A stretch of DNA of 64,000 nt from Erwinia phyllosphaerae (GCF_019132875.1 NZ_JAHSPF010000011.1:62001-126000); one strand, 5' to 3'. Positions 42,289-51,755 are shown, numbered from the stretch's first letter. Translations and numbers: made by a program. The notes: a model not told the origin generated them from the sequence alone.

Positions 42289-42323
42289 ATCCCCGAAGGA
42301 AACCTGCCTTCGGGGATTTTTTT
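42289..42323. terminator. Terminator shared by puuE and puuP
   Basis: ATCCCCGAAGG-(7 bases)-CCTTCGGGGAT followed by TTTTTTT on the plus strand. The stem lies 23 bases after the puuE stop and the U-run touches the puuP stop codon. Confidence 0.92.
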
Positions 42324-43689
42324 ATTTTCCGGGCAGCTCGGCATGTAATTTATCAAACTGCGGCGGCGGCTGACGGAAACGGCGAGTTAAATACGTTAAG
42401 TAGATCACGCCCAGAATGGCCCAGGTTAACCCCATCGTCAGGGAAGAGGCCTCCAGATTTACCCATAGGATAGCGACCGTTGCGGCACCTACCATCGGCA
42501 AGACCAGATAATGCAGCTTCTCTTTCCAGCTTTTATTACGGCCTTCGCGCCGATAGAAGTGGTTAAACACGGAGAGATTAACAAAGGTAAAGGCAACCAG
42601 AGCGCCAAAATTAATCAGCGCGGTGGCCGTAACCAGATCAAAGTAGAGGGCGGAAAGCGCTACAACCCCGACCATAATGACGTTTAGCGCTGGCGTTCGC
42701 CATCTGGGATGCACGTAGCCAAAAATCTTTTCCGGAAATACGTTATCCCGGCCCATCACATACAGCAGGCGGGAAACGCTGGCGTGTGAAGCCAGTCCGG
42801 AAGCCAGCGTGTTGATAAAAGTGGTGCAGAGAAATACCGACTGGAACAGCTTACCGCCTACGTAAAGCGCGATTTCAGGCAGCGCGGCGTCAGGATGCTT
42901 AAACCGGCTGACGTCCGGAAAAAACAACTGCATAAAGAAGGAAGCCGCAATAAATATTAGCCCGCCATAGAGCGCCGTCAGGAAAATGGCGCGCGGAATG
43001 GTTTTTGCCGCGTTAAACGTCTCTTCCGAAAGCGTGGTCACCGCATCAAAACCAAGAAACGAAAAGCAGACGATGGTTGCGCCGGTAATAATCGGCAGCA
43101 GGTGAGCATTTTGACTGACAAAAGGCTGCACGGACCAGACCGTTCCCAGCCCCTCTCCTTTATATAAGCCGTGAACCACCAGGAAAATAAATACCGTGAT
43201 GATCGCGACCTGTACCAGCACAAACAGCGTGTTGAAATTTGCGACCAGGTTAACGCTTTTCAGATTGGCGGCGGTCATTATCGCCACAAATCCCACTACC
43301 CAAACCCAGGGGGGAACGGACGGAAACAGAACGGAGAGGTAAATCTTCGCCAGCAGAACGTTAATCATCGGCAGGAAAAGGTAATCCAGCAGCGATGACC
43401 AGCCGACCATAAAACCAACGTGCGGATTAATGGCTTTCTGCGCATAGGTGTAGGCGGAACCCGCCTGCGGAAACTGGCGTACCAGCTTGCCGTAGCTGAT
43501 AGCGGTAAACAGCACGCCAGCCAGCGCCAGCAGATAAGAGGCCGGGACGTGGCCCTGGCTGATACCGGAAACGATACCGAAAGTATCGAAAACCGTCATT
43601 GGCGTCAGGTACGCCAGCCCCATCATCACGACTTGCCAAAGCTTAAGGGATTTTTTCAGCCCGGGTTTTTCCAGAGTGGTGGGCGTCAT
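42322..43689 (-). CDS. puuP: Putrescine importer PuuP
   Basis: A 455-residue APC-superfamily transporter with 12 membrane helices that brings in putrescine with protons. It closely resembles E. coli PuuP (461 residues): [20 protein letters not shown] at about residues 16-35, [16 protein letters not shown], and [20 protein letters not shown] lies 8 bases before ATG 43689. Transcribed after puuA, 174 bases downstream of it on the same strand, as in E. coli. Confidence 0.92.
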   Translation of the reverse strand: MTPTTLEKPGLKKSLKLWQVVMMGLAYLTPMTVFDTFGIVSGISQGHVPASYLLALAGVLFTAISYGKLVRQFPQAGSAYTYAQKAINPHVGFMVGWSSLLDYLFLPMINVLLAKIYLSVLFPSVPPWVWVVGFVAIMTAANLKSVNLVANFNTLFVLVQVAIITVFIFLVVHGLYKGEGLGTVWSVQPFVSQNAHLLPIITGATIVCFSFLGFDAVTTLSEETFNAAKTIPRAIFLTALYGGLIFIAASFFMQLFFPDVSRFKHPDAALPEIALYVGGKLFQSVFLCTTFINTLASGLASHASVSRLLYVMGRDNVFPEKIFGYVHPRWRTPALNVIMVGVVALSALYFDLVTATALINFGALVAFTFVNLSVFNHFYRREGRNKSWKEKLHYLVLPMVGAATVAILWVNLEASSLTMGLTWAILGVIYLTYLTRRFRQPPPQFDKLHAELPGK

Positions 43690-43863
43690 TGATAACCTCC
43701 TTGCCGATGCACGACGTTCGGCAACCCTTGCACCGCAGAAACGGCAACCGGAGACAGAAGAGCAGGCGGGTTCAGGCCGCCTTTTTTATACAGGGCAGGT
43801 AACATGCACATTTCCGGACCTCTTTATGATGTTGTTGTAAGGCGTCCGCTGCCGCATTGCTGG

Positions 43864-45282
43864 TCAGGCGTTTTTTAACATCCAGTCAATCTCCGTATCG
43901 GTAATCAGCCGTTCAAATTGAATCAGCTCATTGTTTTTGCAGGCGTGCCAGACGTGGCTAAACCGTTCGCCCAGCAGCTGGCAGAGCTTTTCGTGCTGGG
44001 CGAATTCCCACAGCGCGTCGCTCTGGCGGATCGGGAACGGCAAACCGTCCTGCTCCAGCCCGTTGCCTTCGACTTTGGGTGGCAGAGGCAGTTCGTTATC
44101 CAGGCCGTGCAAAATGCCGGCAAGGATAGTGGCCATCACCAGATACGGGTTGGCATCTGCGCCAGCAACGCGATATTCCACGCGATGGTTATCGCGATCG
44201 CCACAGGGGATGCGCAGCGCAACGGTGCGGTTATTGTGTCCCCAGGAGGCCTGCGTCGGCACATACATACCCGGCTGAAAGCGGCGGTAAGAGTTGATAT
44301 TGGGCGCGAGCAGCGCAACGGAAGCCGGCATTAAATCGATCATCCCGGCGAGCGAGCGCTGCAGAATAGTGGAGTTGTCGCCTGCATGGTTAACCAGCAC
44401 GTTTTCGCCTTGCTCGTTGAGCATGCTGATATGGATGTGCATGCCGCTTCCGGCATATTCTTCATAGGGTTTGGCCATGAAAGTCGCATGCATATCATGT
44501 TTCTCTGCCACCAGACGTACCAGGCGTTTGAGCGCCAGAGCGTGGTCGCAAGCCTGTAAAACATCGCTGGTATGATGCAGATTGACTTCAAACTGGCCCG
44601 GCGAGGCTTCTGCTACCGCGCCGTCGGCCGGGATTTTTTGCAAACGCGCCAGCTCATCGATATCGCTCAGCACGTCGGCAAAGTGATTCAGGTTATCTAC
44701 CGAGTAGACCTGGCTCTGCATATTTCTGTCTGACGTACCGGGCGCGCAAGGCGGCTGTAGATAGCCTTCGGCGTCGCGCTGGCGGTCCAGTAAATAGAAT
44801 TCCAGCTCGACGGCGACGACCGGATGCAGGCCGCGCTGGCGCAGCTGTTGCCACAAGCGATTGAGCACGTTGCGGGGTTCGACATCAAAGGGCGCGCCGT
44901 TTTCATCCTGCATTGTCAGCAGAAGCTGGCCAATCGCCTGGGGATCGCTGGCGGAAGGCGTCAGCGTGCCGGGAACAGGGATACAGGTACGATCCGGCTC
45001 GCCTAATTGCTGACCCAGCCCGGCTTCTTCCACCACGTTGCCAAGGATATCCATGGCAAAGACGGAAGCCGGAAAGTAGCAGCCCCTTTCCAGCTTACGT
45101 AGCGCGTTAATTGGGACCCGTTTGCCGCGGAAACACCCGTTGAGGTCAGTAAGCATAACGTCAACGTACTGGGTTTCCGGGTAGTGCTGAAGGTACTCTT
45201 CTACCTCCCGGGCGAACGCGCTACTTCGTCTCTCTTCAACCTGCTGCACAAAATTTTCAACTGTTACGATATTAGTTTCCAT
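43864..45282 (-). CDS. puuA: Gamma-glutamylputrescine synthetase PuuA
   Basis: A 472-residue glutamine-synthetase-fold ligase (E. coli PuuA has 472) joining glutamate and putrescine with ATP in the first step of the Puu pathway. Landmarks are VDVMLTDLNGCFRGKR near residue 40, VAVELEFYLLDRQRD, EASPGQFEVNLHHT, MHATFMAKPYEEYAGSGMHIHIS (split) and VEYRVAGADANPYLVMA. These provide the metal and nucleotide binding residues of the family. Divergent from puuD with a PuuR-like box between; puuP follows on the same strand. Confidence 0.94.
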   Translation of the reverse strand: METNIVTVENFVQQVEERRSSAFAREVEEYLQHYPETQYVDVMLTDLNGCFRGKRVPINALRKLERGCYFPASVFAMDILGNVVEEAGLGQQLGEPDRTCIPVPGTLTPSASDPQAIGQLLLTMQDENGAPFDVEPRNVLNRLWQQLRQRGLHPVVAVELEFYLLDRQRDAEGYLQPPCAPGTSDRNMQSQVYSVDNLNHFADVLSDIDELARLQKIPADGAVAEASPGQFEVNLHHTSDVLQACDHALALKRLVRLVAEKHDMHATFMAKPYEEYAGSGMHIHISMLNEQGENVLVNHAGDNSTILQRSLAGMIDLMPASVALLAPNINSYRRFQPGMYVPTQASWGHNNRTVALRIPCGDRDNHRVEYRVAGADANPYLVMATILAGILHGLDNELPLPPKVEGNGLEQDGLPFPIRQSDALWEFAQHEKLCQLLGERFSHVWHACKNNELIQFERLITDTEIDWMLKNA

Positions 45283-45333
45283 GATTCACCACTGCTGGCC
45301 TTTGGTTGGGTAACGGGATTGCCCCTGAGATGT

Positions 45334-45348
45334 TAAATATAATGCACA
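45334..45348. promoter_or_regulatory. PuuR-type operator in the puuA-puuD divergent region
   Basis: TAAATATAATGCACA differs from the E. coli PuuR box AAAATATAATGAACA, as I remember it, at two positions. A weaker candidate, AAAAATATTGTACGA, lies at about 45430-45444. PuuR represses both sides of the cluster in the absence of putrescine. Confidence 0.75.
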
Positions 45349-45500
45349 TTAAAAGAATCTATACCGGAATAATTTGTTTTTCAAATGTTGCATTACAATT
45401 AAAAAAGGGTTATCAAAATAGCCAAGGATAAAAATATTGTACGATTCAGGCGCTTTTGGGCGCCTTTGTAAAAAATTTAGTCCGGAATGAAGGGGTAATC

Positions 45501-46265
45501 ATGGTCGATATATTTTACAGGCCAGTAGTCGGTGTGGTGATGTGTAGTAACCCGGTAAAAGGCCAACAAAGTCATACCTTGCAAAATAAGTACCTGAATG
45601 CCGTGCTGGAGGCGGGTGGTGTGCCAATAGCCTTGCCGCACGCGCTTTCGCAGCCGGAATTACTGGCAAGCGTGCTGCCCTTGTTAGACGGCATACTGCT
45701 GCCGGGCAGCCCCAGCAATATGCAGCCGCACCACTATGGTGAAAACGGCGATGAGCCTGATGCCGATCCCGGGCGAGATCTTCTGAGCATTGCGTTGATT
45801 ACGCAGGCGCTCGAAAGGCGCATCCCCCTTTTTGCCATTTGCCGCGGTTTGCAGGAGCTGGTGGTGGCGACGGGCGGCTCGCTCTATCGTCGCCTGTATG
45901 ACCATCCGCAGTTTCTGGAACACCGTGAAGATCCCGATCTGCCGATTGAGCAGCAGTACGCGCCGTCGCACGAAATTAAAATTCAGCCGGGCGGTTTGAT
46001 TGCGCAGTTAATCCCCGAAAGTAAAACGTTCTGGGTTAACTCGCTGCACGGACAAGGCGCAAAAACTCTGGGGCCGACGCTGCGCGTGGAAGCCTGTTCG
46101 CAGGATGGACTGGTAGAGGCGGTCAGCGTGCCGGGTCATCCCTATGCGCTGGGCGTACAGTGGCATCCCGAATGGAAAAGCAGTGAATATGCTTTATCGC
46201 GCATCCTGCTCGAAAGTTTTATTGCGGCATGTGAGAGTCATCATGCGGCTAAGCAACAGATCTGA
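45501..46265 (+). CDS. puuD: Gamma-glutamyl-GABA hydrolase PuuD
   Basis: A 254-residue class I amidotransferase-like hydrolase, the same length as E. coli PuuD, freeing GABA from gamma-glutamyl-GABA. The nucleophile Cys is in FAICRGLQE (about residue 114), and the His-Glu pair in GVQWHPEW. ATG 45501 (MVDIFYRPV) has AAGGGG upstream, making the longer frame from 45456 unlikely. First gene of puuD-puuR-puuB. Confidence 0.95.
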   Translation: MVDIFYRPVVGVVMCSNPVKGQQSHTLQNKYLNAVLEAGGVPIALPHALSQPELLASVLPLLDGILLPGSPSNMQPHHYGENGDEPDADPGRDLLSIALITQALERRIPLFAICRGLQELVVATGGSLYRRLYDHPQFLEHREDPDLPIEQQYAPSHEIKIQPGGLIAQLIPESKTFWVNSLHGQGAKTLGPTLRVEACSQDGLVEAVSVPGHPYALGVQWHPEWKSSEYALSRILLESFIAACESHHAAKQQI

Positions 46266-46288
46266 CCTTCATGAAAGGAAACTCGCCT

Positions 46289-46846
46289 ATGAACAACGAC
46301 GGCCTGGCCCCCGGCAAGCGTTTGGCTGCAATCCGCCAGCAGCGGGGTCTGTCACAGCGCCGGGTAGCTGAATTGTCTGGATTAACCCACAGCGCTATCA
46401 GCACTATTGAGCAGGATAAAGTCAGCCCTGCCATCAGTACGTTGCAAAAGCTTCTTAAGGTTTATGGTCTGTCGCTGTCGGAATTTTTTGCCGAGCCGGC
46501 TAACCCGGCCGAGCCGAAAGTCGTGATCAATCCGGAAGATCTGATTGAAATCGACAGCCAGGGCGTCTCCATGAAGCTGATCCACAACGGCGCGCCCGAT
46601 CGTACCCTGGCTATGATGATCGAAACCTATCAGCCAGGTGCGACGACGGGAGAGCGAATTAAGCATCATGGGGAAGAGATAGGCACGTTACTGGAAGGCG
46701 AAGTGGTGCTGAAGTTTAACGGCCAGAACTATCATCTGGTCGCCAGACAGAGCTACGCCATAAATACCGGCATCCCACACAGCTTCAGCAACACGTCAGC
46801 CTCGGTTTGCCGCATTATCAGCGCCCATACGCCAACGACGTTCTGA
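46289..46846 (+). CDS. puuR: PuuR, repressor of the putrescine pathway
   Basis: A 185-residue regulator, equal in length to E. coli PuuR. The N-terminal XRE helix-turn-helix (RGLSQRRVAELSGLTHSAIS) is followed by a C-terminal cupin (about residues 110-180, GATTGERIKHHGEEIGTLLE) that senses putrescine. GGAAAC-type ribosome binding site before ATG 46289. Located 23 bases after puuD. Directly downstream E. coli has puuC; here puuB follows after 66 bases. Confidence 0.94.
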   Translation: MNNDGLAPGKRLAAIRQQRGLSQRRVAELSGLTHSAISTIEQDKVSPAISTLQKLLKVYGLSLSEFFAEPANPAEPKVVINPEDLIEIDSQGVSMKLIHNGAPDRTLAMMIETYQPGATTGERIKHHGEEIGTLLEGEVVLKFNGQNYHLVARQSYAINTGIPHSFSNTSASVCRIISAHTPTTF

Positions 46847-46912
46847 CGTTTTTCAGGCTTTGGAAAACGTCATTAAACTGACAACTATCGGGATTTACCT
46901 GGAGTCGTAACC

Positions 46913-48193
46913 ATGACTGAACATACGCAAAGTTACTATGCCGCCAGTGCCAACCACTATCAACCCTATCCGGCGCTGGAAGGGGCACTCTCTTGTGACG
47001 TCTGTATTATCGGTGCTGGCTACACCGGCCTTTCTTCGGCGCTGCATCTGGCGGAAAACGGCTATAAGGTAGTGGTGCTGGAAGCGGCGCGGGTTGGCTT
47101 CGGTGCCAGCGGACGCAACGGCGGCCAGGTCGTTAACTCCTATAGCCGTGACGTAGACGTTATTGAAAAAAGCTATGGCAGAGATGCGGCACGCATGCTG
47201 GGCAGCATGATGTTTGAGGGCGGCGACATTATTCGCGAGCGTATTAAGCGCTATGGCATTGAGTGCGATTATCGTCCCGGCGGGCTGTTTGTGGCGCTGA
47301 ATACCAGGCAGCTTGCGACACTGGAAGAGCAAAAGCAAAACTGGGAGCGTTATGGTAATGACCAGCTGGAGCTGCTGGATGCGGAGCAAATTCGCCAGCA
47401 GGTAGACAGCGAACGCTACGTTGGCGCGCTGCTGGATAAACGCGGCGGCCATCTTCATCCGCTGAATCTGGCAATTGGCGAAGCAAAAGCAATAGAGCTG
47501 AACGGCGGTCAAATCTTCGAGCAATCTGCGGTAGTGCACATTCAGCACGGCAGTCCGGCTATCGTCAAAACAGAGAAGGGGGAGGTAACGGCACGCTATG
47601 TGATAGTGGCGGGCAATGCCTACCTCGGCAACAAGCTGGAACCGGCGTTATCAAAGCGCAGCATGCCGTGCGGCACGCAGATTTTGACCACGGAACCGCT
47701 TAGTGCGGAGCTGGCGGCTTCTCTTATTCCTTCCGACTATTGCGTAGAAGACTGTAACTATCTGTTGGACTATTTCCGGCTGACCGCAGACCATCGTTTG
47801 CTGTACGGTGGTGGCGTGGTTTACGGCGCGCGCGATCCGGATGATATCGACCGGCTGATTATGCCGAAGCTGCTGAAAACCTTCCCGCAGCTGGCCGGGA
47901 TAAAAATCGACTACCGCTGGACGGGCAATTTCCTGCTGACGCTGTCGCGGATGCCGCAGTTTGGTCGTCTGGAAAATAACATCTATTACATGCAGGGCGA
48001 CAGCGGTCACGGCGTGACCTGTACCCATCTGGCGGGAAGATTAATTTCCGAAGTGCTGCGCGGCGATGCCGAGCGTTTTGATGCCTTTGCTAAACTGCCG
48101 CACTATCCCTTCCCTGGCGGACGTAATATGCGTATTCCGCTTACGGCAATGGGCGCGGCGTATTACAGCATTCGCGATCGGTTGGGCGTTTAG
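46913..48193 (+). CDS. puuB: Gamma-glutamylputrescine oxidase PuuB
   Basis: A 426-residue FAD-dependent amine oxidase (E. coli PuuB has 426) that oxidises gamma-glutamylputrescine to gamma-glutamyl-aminobutyraldehyde, ammonia and peroxide. The Rossmann motif CDVCIIGAGYTGLSSALHLA spans residues 24-43, GFGASGRNGGQVV follows, and the C-terminal FAD contact YYMQGDSGHGVTCTHLAG is present. The aldehyde product needs PuuC, which is missing from this cluster, so another aldehyde dehydrogenase must act. Confidence 0.94.
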   Translation: MTEHTQSYYAASANHYQPYPALEGALSCDVCIIGAGYTGLSSALHLAENGYKVVVLEAARVGFGASGRNGGQVVNSYSRDVDVIEKSYGRDAARMLGSMMFEGGDIIRERIKRYGIECDYRPGGLFVALNTRQLATLEEQKQNWERYGNDQLELLDAEQIRQQVDSERYVGALLDKRGGHLHPLNLAIGEAKAIELNGGQIFEQSAVVHIQHGSPAIVKTEKGEVTARYVIVAGNAYLGNKLEPALSKRSMPCGTQILTTEPLSAELAASLIPSDYCVEDCNYLLDYFRLTADHRLLYGGGVVYGARDPDDIDRLIMPKLLKTFPQLAGIKIDYRWTGNFLLTLSRMPQFGRLENNIYYMQGDSGHGVTCTHLAGRLISEVLRGDAERFDAFAKLPHYPFPGGRNMRIPLTAMGAAYYSIRDRLGV

Positions 48194-48202
48194 GCGGGAA
48201 CA

Positions 48203-48222
48203 AGCGTCCCTTGCGGGACGCT
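48203..48222. terminator. Hairpin between convergent puuB and queF
   Basis: AGCGTCCC-TTGC-GGGACGCT, a perfect 8-bp stem in the 35-base gap between the two stop codons; weak U-runs on both sides. Confidence 0.7.
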
Positions 48223-48228
48223 GTTACT

Positions 48229-49056
48229 TTACTGGCGCACCAAACGTCCAGTTACCGGCGCATCTTCAAAATCGCTACGGAACGGGTTGATATCCAGGCC
48301 GCCCCTGCGCGTATAGCGGCCAAAGACGCTAAGCTTCTCCGGCTGGCAGTACTGCTTAATATCGCTGAAGATACGTTCAATACACTGCTCATGAAACTCA
48401 TTGTGCATTCTGAAAGAGATCAGATAGCGCAGCAGTTTTTCCCGGCTAATTTTTTTCCCTTCATAGGTAATAATAACGCTTCCCCAGTCCGGCTGATTGG
48501 TTACCAGACAGTTTGATTTTAACAGGTTGGATGACAGCGTTTCCGTCACGGTTTCACCAACGGCGGCCCCTTGCAGATGTGCTGGATTAAAATCGTAATC
48601 AGCCACTTCGATATCGATATGATCGATACATTCGCCAGGCAACGTAGATGCAAAAGCCGGATAGTCATCCAGGTCGGGATAGATTTTTACCTTCACTTCA
48701 CCCACAGCGGCGAGCGACAGATCTTTTTGCAGCGTTTGTGCTACTAAACCCGGTGAGGCAAACTTCGTCTGATTAAAGCTGTTGAGATAGAGCTTAAAAG
48801 ATTTCGACTCAATTAAATTGTGGCTGGTGGCCGGAATAAAAAACTCGGCGACGGCCACGACTGGCTTGCCCTTTGCGTTCAGCCAGGAAAGCTCAAATCC
48901 CGTCCACAAATCAAATCCGGCAAACGGCAGCGTTGCTGCACGAAGATTGATTTCGTCACGGCCGCGCGAGCGCGGCAGGCCTTCCAGTAGCTCCGGAGCA
49001 TAATGCTGGACGTAACCCGTGTTTTTGCCCAGCAGCGTAATTTCTTCTGTTTTCAT
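48229..49056 (-). CDS. queF: QueF-type NADPH-dependent 7-cyano-7-deazaguanine reductase
   Basis: A 275-residue reductase converting preQ0 to preQ1 for queuosine. It is of the long, two-domain E. coli type (282 residues): [17 protein letters not shown] is identical at the substrate site, the nucleophile Cys and Asp lie in [13 protein letters not shown], and [20 protein letters not shown] is conserved. Elsewhere it is clearly diverged (for example [16 protein letters not shown]). It may be a second copy rather than the housekeeping gene. It is the last gene of a regulator-transporter-QueF operon and overlaps the transporter gene by 4 bases. Confidence 0.92.
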   Translation of the reverse strand: MKTEEITLLGKNTGYVQHYAPELLEGLPRSRGRDEINLRAATLPFAGFDLWTGFELSWLNAKGKPVVAVAEFFIPATSHNLIESKSFKLYLNSFNQTKFASPGLVAQTLQKDLSLAAVGEVKVKIYPDLDDYPAFASTLPGECIDHIDIEVADYDFNPAHLQGAAVGETVTETLSSNLLKSNCLVTNQPDWGSVIITYEGKKISREKLLRYLISFRMHNEFHEQCIERIFSDIKQYCQPEKLSVFGRYTRRGGLDINPFRSDFEDAPVTGRLVRQ

Positions 49057-49940
49057 GCCAGTTCCTCTGTGCGATTAACCTGGGTTTCTTTATTGATATA
49101 TCTTCTGAACAGCTCGCGCGTGGCATAAATAGGACCGACGCCAACCAGCGCATAGCCCAGCTTGATAATAAACTGCGAGATAATCATTGTTTTGATCGTA
49201 TTCATGTCAAGAACTTTATAAAACGCCAGCGTACAAAATATCGCGCTATCGATAGCTGAAGCAATAATATTGCTGGTCAGTACGCGGATAAAAAGGTAGC
49301 GAGAGTTGGTCAGCTTCTTTATTTTACAGAGGATCAGCGAATTGACATTCTCAGAAATGAGATAGGCAACAGAAGAAGCGAACAGCACGGCGATAATATT
49401 ATTAACGAAAGTGGTATAGGAGATATTCAGCTCCCACTCCGCCAGTCCAGGTAACAGGCTGGTCAGCCACAGTCCCATGACAAAAAGCATATTAGAGAAA
49501 AAAGAGATAAAAATAGTGCGTCTCGCCATTTTCAGGCCGTAAAACTCATTGACGATATCCACCAGGATAAACGACAGCGGATAGAAAAAGATGGCTGGCG
49601 GTACTACAAAGTTAACGACCGGAATGTGCACCGGCTTGACGCCGCTCACGGTACTGACGATGTAGATGACGGTAAGCGCAACGGTAATAATCAGATACGC
49701 GTACCAGGAGCGCTCGTGCCTGTCGCCAAGGTCGTAAGAGGTTTTTGTATCACTACTGCCATAAAGCCGACGATAAAGAGATTTTAACTCATGCCTGTTA
49801 AAGTCATCGGTTATTTCACTGCTCTCAAGTTCCTGTAATCCTATGCTGATATGTTTTCCGGTTGCCAGCACCATGACATTCGCCGTGATAACATCGGAAC
49901 GATTAAATCCCAGCAGCTTATACTTTTTGTTTTGTCCCAT
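49053..49940 (-). CDS. VUT/YhhQ-family queuosine-precursor transporter with N-terminal extension
   Basis: A 295-residue inner-membrane protein. Six hydrophobic segments lie from about residue 80 on, with [22 protein letters not shown] and [20 protein letters not shown], both characteristic of the YhhQ/VUT family that imports preQ0/preQ1. The first roughly 78 residues are a polar cytoplasmic domain ([20 protein letters not shown]) absent from E. coli YhhQ (221 residues); its role is unknown. The stop overlaps the queF start, which supports joint function in precursor salvage. Confidence 0.87.
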   Translation of the reverse strand: MGQNKKYKLLGFNRSDVITANVMVLATGKHISIGLQELESSEITDDFNRHELKSLYRRLYGSSDTKTSYDLGDRHERSWYAYLIITVALTVIYIVSTVSGVKPVHIPVVNFVVPPAIFFYPLSFILVDIVNEFYGLKMARRTIFISFFSNMLFVMGLWLTSLLPGLAEWELNISYTTFVNNIIAVLFASSVAYLISENVNSLILCKIKKLTNSRYLFIRVLTSNIIASAIDSAIFCTLAFYKVLDMNTIKTMIISQFIIKLGYALVGVGPIYATRELFRRYINKETQVNRTEELA

Positions 49941-49964
49941 TTTAATTATGCCCTTAAGCTTTAT

Positions 49965-50576
49965 TTATCTTATTCTTTCTTCTATAACGGCGCCCAGTAA
50001 TATACTATCCTGTTCAGCGTCAAAAGTGGCTGGATCGCCATGTGATGTTAAAAAAATCTCTTTTTGCGGTGAGTAAACCAGAGCAAGCTGTTTTTTTGAA
50101 GGGAGCGCGTTGCGTTTAATAATTAAGATATCTTCTGGAAAGAACATATTATTAATATTGTTCTCAACCTGCAAAGCCACGGTATTGGACGTGTCACCAA
50201 AATACCAGGTGACGGGGTATTGTGTGACAAGTTGTCCAATCCTGCTTTCCGAGCTGGCTAAAAATGCGGATTGTGGAATAACCGGGATAGCGGCAGGATT
50301 TTTATCGCCGTCAGGGGATAAGGTTCTTTCAACGGTTTCGATATGCGCTAAATCATAATTTTCAATAACTTCGCAGCTAACGCCAAAAAAATCCGCAATG
50401 CGGGTTATGGTGGAGCGCTGCACGTTATTTACTTTGCCTTCCAGAATTTTATACAGCGTTGCGCGGGTAACGCCAGTACGATGAGAAAAAGAGACTTTCG
50501 TCTCGCCCCGGCTTTTTATAATATAATCAATGTTGTTGATTATATTGTCTTTTCTTCTTGATGCCGAAATCTTCAT
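49965..50576 (-). CDS. XRE helix-turn-helix regulator with S24-like C-terminal domain
   Basis: A 203-residue regulator heading the VUT-QueF operon (24 bases upstream). The N-terminal HTH has KVSFSHRTGVTRATLYKILEG at about residues 27-47. The C-terminal half aligns with LexA/UmuD-type S24 cores (ALQVENNINNMFFPEDILII, then KKQLALVYSPQKEIFL). Where the catalytic Ser should be (SGDSM type) it reads VENNIN, so self-cleavage is unlikely and the domain may instead sense a ligand. Likely controls its own operon. The gene resembles phage-type repressors. Confidence 0.83.
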   Translation of the reverse strand: MKISASRRKDNIINNIDYIIKSRGETKVSFSHRTGVTRATLYKILEGKVNNVQRSTITRIADFFGVSCEVIENYDLAHIETVERTLSPDGDKNPAAIPVIPQSAFLASSESRIGQLVTQYPVTWYFGDTSNTVALQVENNINNMFFPEDILIIKRNALPSKKQLALVYSPQKEIFLTSHGDPATFDAEQDSILLGAVIEERIR

Positions 50577-51026
50577 AGCAAAATAGCCCGGACGCCGTTT
50601 TGGGTGGCATGGTATAAGAATTCTTAATGTAACTCAACGGTATTATTTATATAAACAGATAGATTTAAGAATATCCCTTGTTTTCTGCACAGGGGGTTTT
50701 CCTTTAATTATGATTAAAATCAGTAGCTTGATAAGATGCTCAGAAGTCAGTATCCATTTTTATCATCATTTTGTCTCTTTTTTTGTTGACCTGATAAGCA
50801 AGATAATATTAAGTTAATTGCACAAAAAGAGAATATTGCAGGACTATTTTTGATGGCTGGCATCGGGGAATTAACCAGAAGCTAAACCCGCTACAATAGC
50901 GGGTAATAGCTATGCGTTACACAATAAGAAAAGCTTGTATTCGCGCTGCCTGGCCTGAGCATCCGGGCGATAGTGAAAAGATAAAAAAGAGGGAGCACAA
51001 AAGCGGATCGTTTTGCAAAACAGACA
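50577..51026. other. AT-rich intergenic region
   Basis: About 450 bases with no gene I can support. It holds the promoter of the regulator-VUT-queF operon. A hairpin, ACCCGCTA-CAA-TAGCGGGT, stands at 50886-50904 without a T-run on the plus strand. Confidence 0.45.
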
Positions 51027-51287
51027 TCAGGGCTGGTTTTGCTGCTTTAAATAAAGCGCCAGAATAGCCTCTGCGAAACGCTCATCGACGGTATAAAAAT
51101 AGCCTTCCGGAACGTTCAGTATTCTGGCAAAGGCGCACATCATTTCAAACGTGGGGCGATGTACACCACCTTCATATTGAGAAACGCGCGAGCGCGCCGT
51201 TTCTTCCTCAATACCAGCCAGAACCCCCAGTTTTTCCTGAGTCAGACCAGCACGTGTTCGGGCCGCTTTAAGACGAGCTGGAATCAT
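51027..51287 (-). CDS. Small XRE-family DNA-binding protein
   Basis: An 86-residue protein that is almost entirely one helix-turn-helix domain: RAGLTQEKLGVLAGIEEETARSRVSQYEGG (split, about residues 13-42) followed by RPTFEMMCAFARILNVPEGYFY, typical of Cro/CI-type regulators. ATG 51287 has GGTG upstream; the frame can be extended to 51299. Divergent from the Nlp-like gene with two CTTAACATG repeats between them, so it may bind there. Confidence 0.82.
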   Translation of the reverse strand: MIPARLKAARTRAGLTQEKLGVLAGIEEETARSRVSQYEGGVHRPTFEMMCAFARILNVPEGYFYTVDERFAEAILALYLKQQNQP

Positions 51288-51333
51288 CAGTAACACCATC
51301 AACGATCGTACATTGACTTACTGTTTAGCATTA

Positions 51334-51368
51334 CTTAACATGGTAGTTGTTTAGAGATCCTTAACATG
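51334..51368. promoter_or_regulatory. Direct repeats of CTTAACATG, 26 bases apart
   Basis: Two exact 9-base copies at 51334 and 51360 in the 110-base gap between the divergent XRE and Nlp-like genes. They are candidate half-sites for either regulator. Confidence 0.4.
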
Positions 51369-51396
51369 AATTTTTCAGCTGAAGCATAAGAGGATG

Positions 51397-51618
51397 ATGG
51401 AGAACATTGACAAGGACTGGCACCCGGCGGACATCATTGCGGGGCTAAGAAAGAAGGGAACTTCACTTTCCGCTGTCTCTCGCGAGGCAGGGCTGGCGTC
51501 GTCTACGTTGGCGAACGCGTTAAATCGCCGCTGGCCGAAAGGCGAAAGATTAATTGCCGAAGCGTTAGGCGTGCAGCCAGAACAAATCTGGCCTTCGCGA
51601 TATCGGCCCGAGGAATAG
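51397..51618 (+). CDS. sfsB: Nlp/SfsB (Ner-like) DNA-binding protein
   Basis: A 73-residue winged-helix-like regulator of the Mu Ner family. DWHPADIIAGLRKKGTS and STLANALNRRWPKGE are nearly identical to E. coli SfsB/Nlp, and the C-terminal IWPSRY is shared. The E. coli protein is about 92 residues, so this one is shorter at the C-terminus. It raises maltose-gene expression when overproduced in E. coli; its true role is unclear. A start at 51394 or 51397 is possible, with AAGAGG close upstream. Confidence 0.88.
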   Translation: MENIDKDWHPADIIAGLRKKGTSLSAVSREAGLASSTLANALNRRWPKGERLIAEALGVQPEQIWPSRYRPEE

Positions 51619-51652
51619 CCTTAGCGGTTGCCTTCACTTAACAGAGAGCCGG

Positions 51653-51670
51653 AAAAGCCACGGCTTTTTT
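51653..51670. terminator. Terminator-like hairpin between sfsB-like and MFS genes
   Basis: AAAAGCC-AC-GGCTTTTTT, 35 bases after the sfsB-like stop; A- and T-flanked on both sides, so it can serve both convergent genes. The loop is very short, so the stem must open by a base pair or two. Confidence 0.6.
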
Positions 51671-51755
51671 CGTCTCGTCTTTTTGATGTATCGAAAGGGC
51701 CCGCATGCGTGGGGCCTGAACGTTCTGCCGTACCCCACGATTGCGTAAAAGGCTG

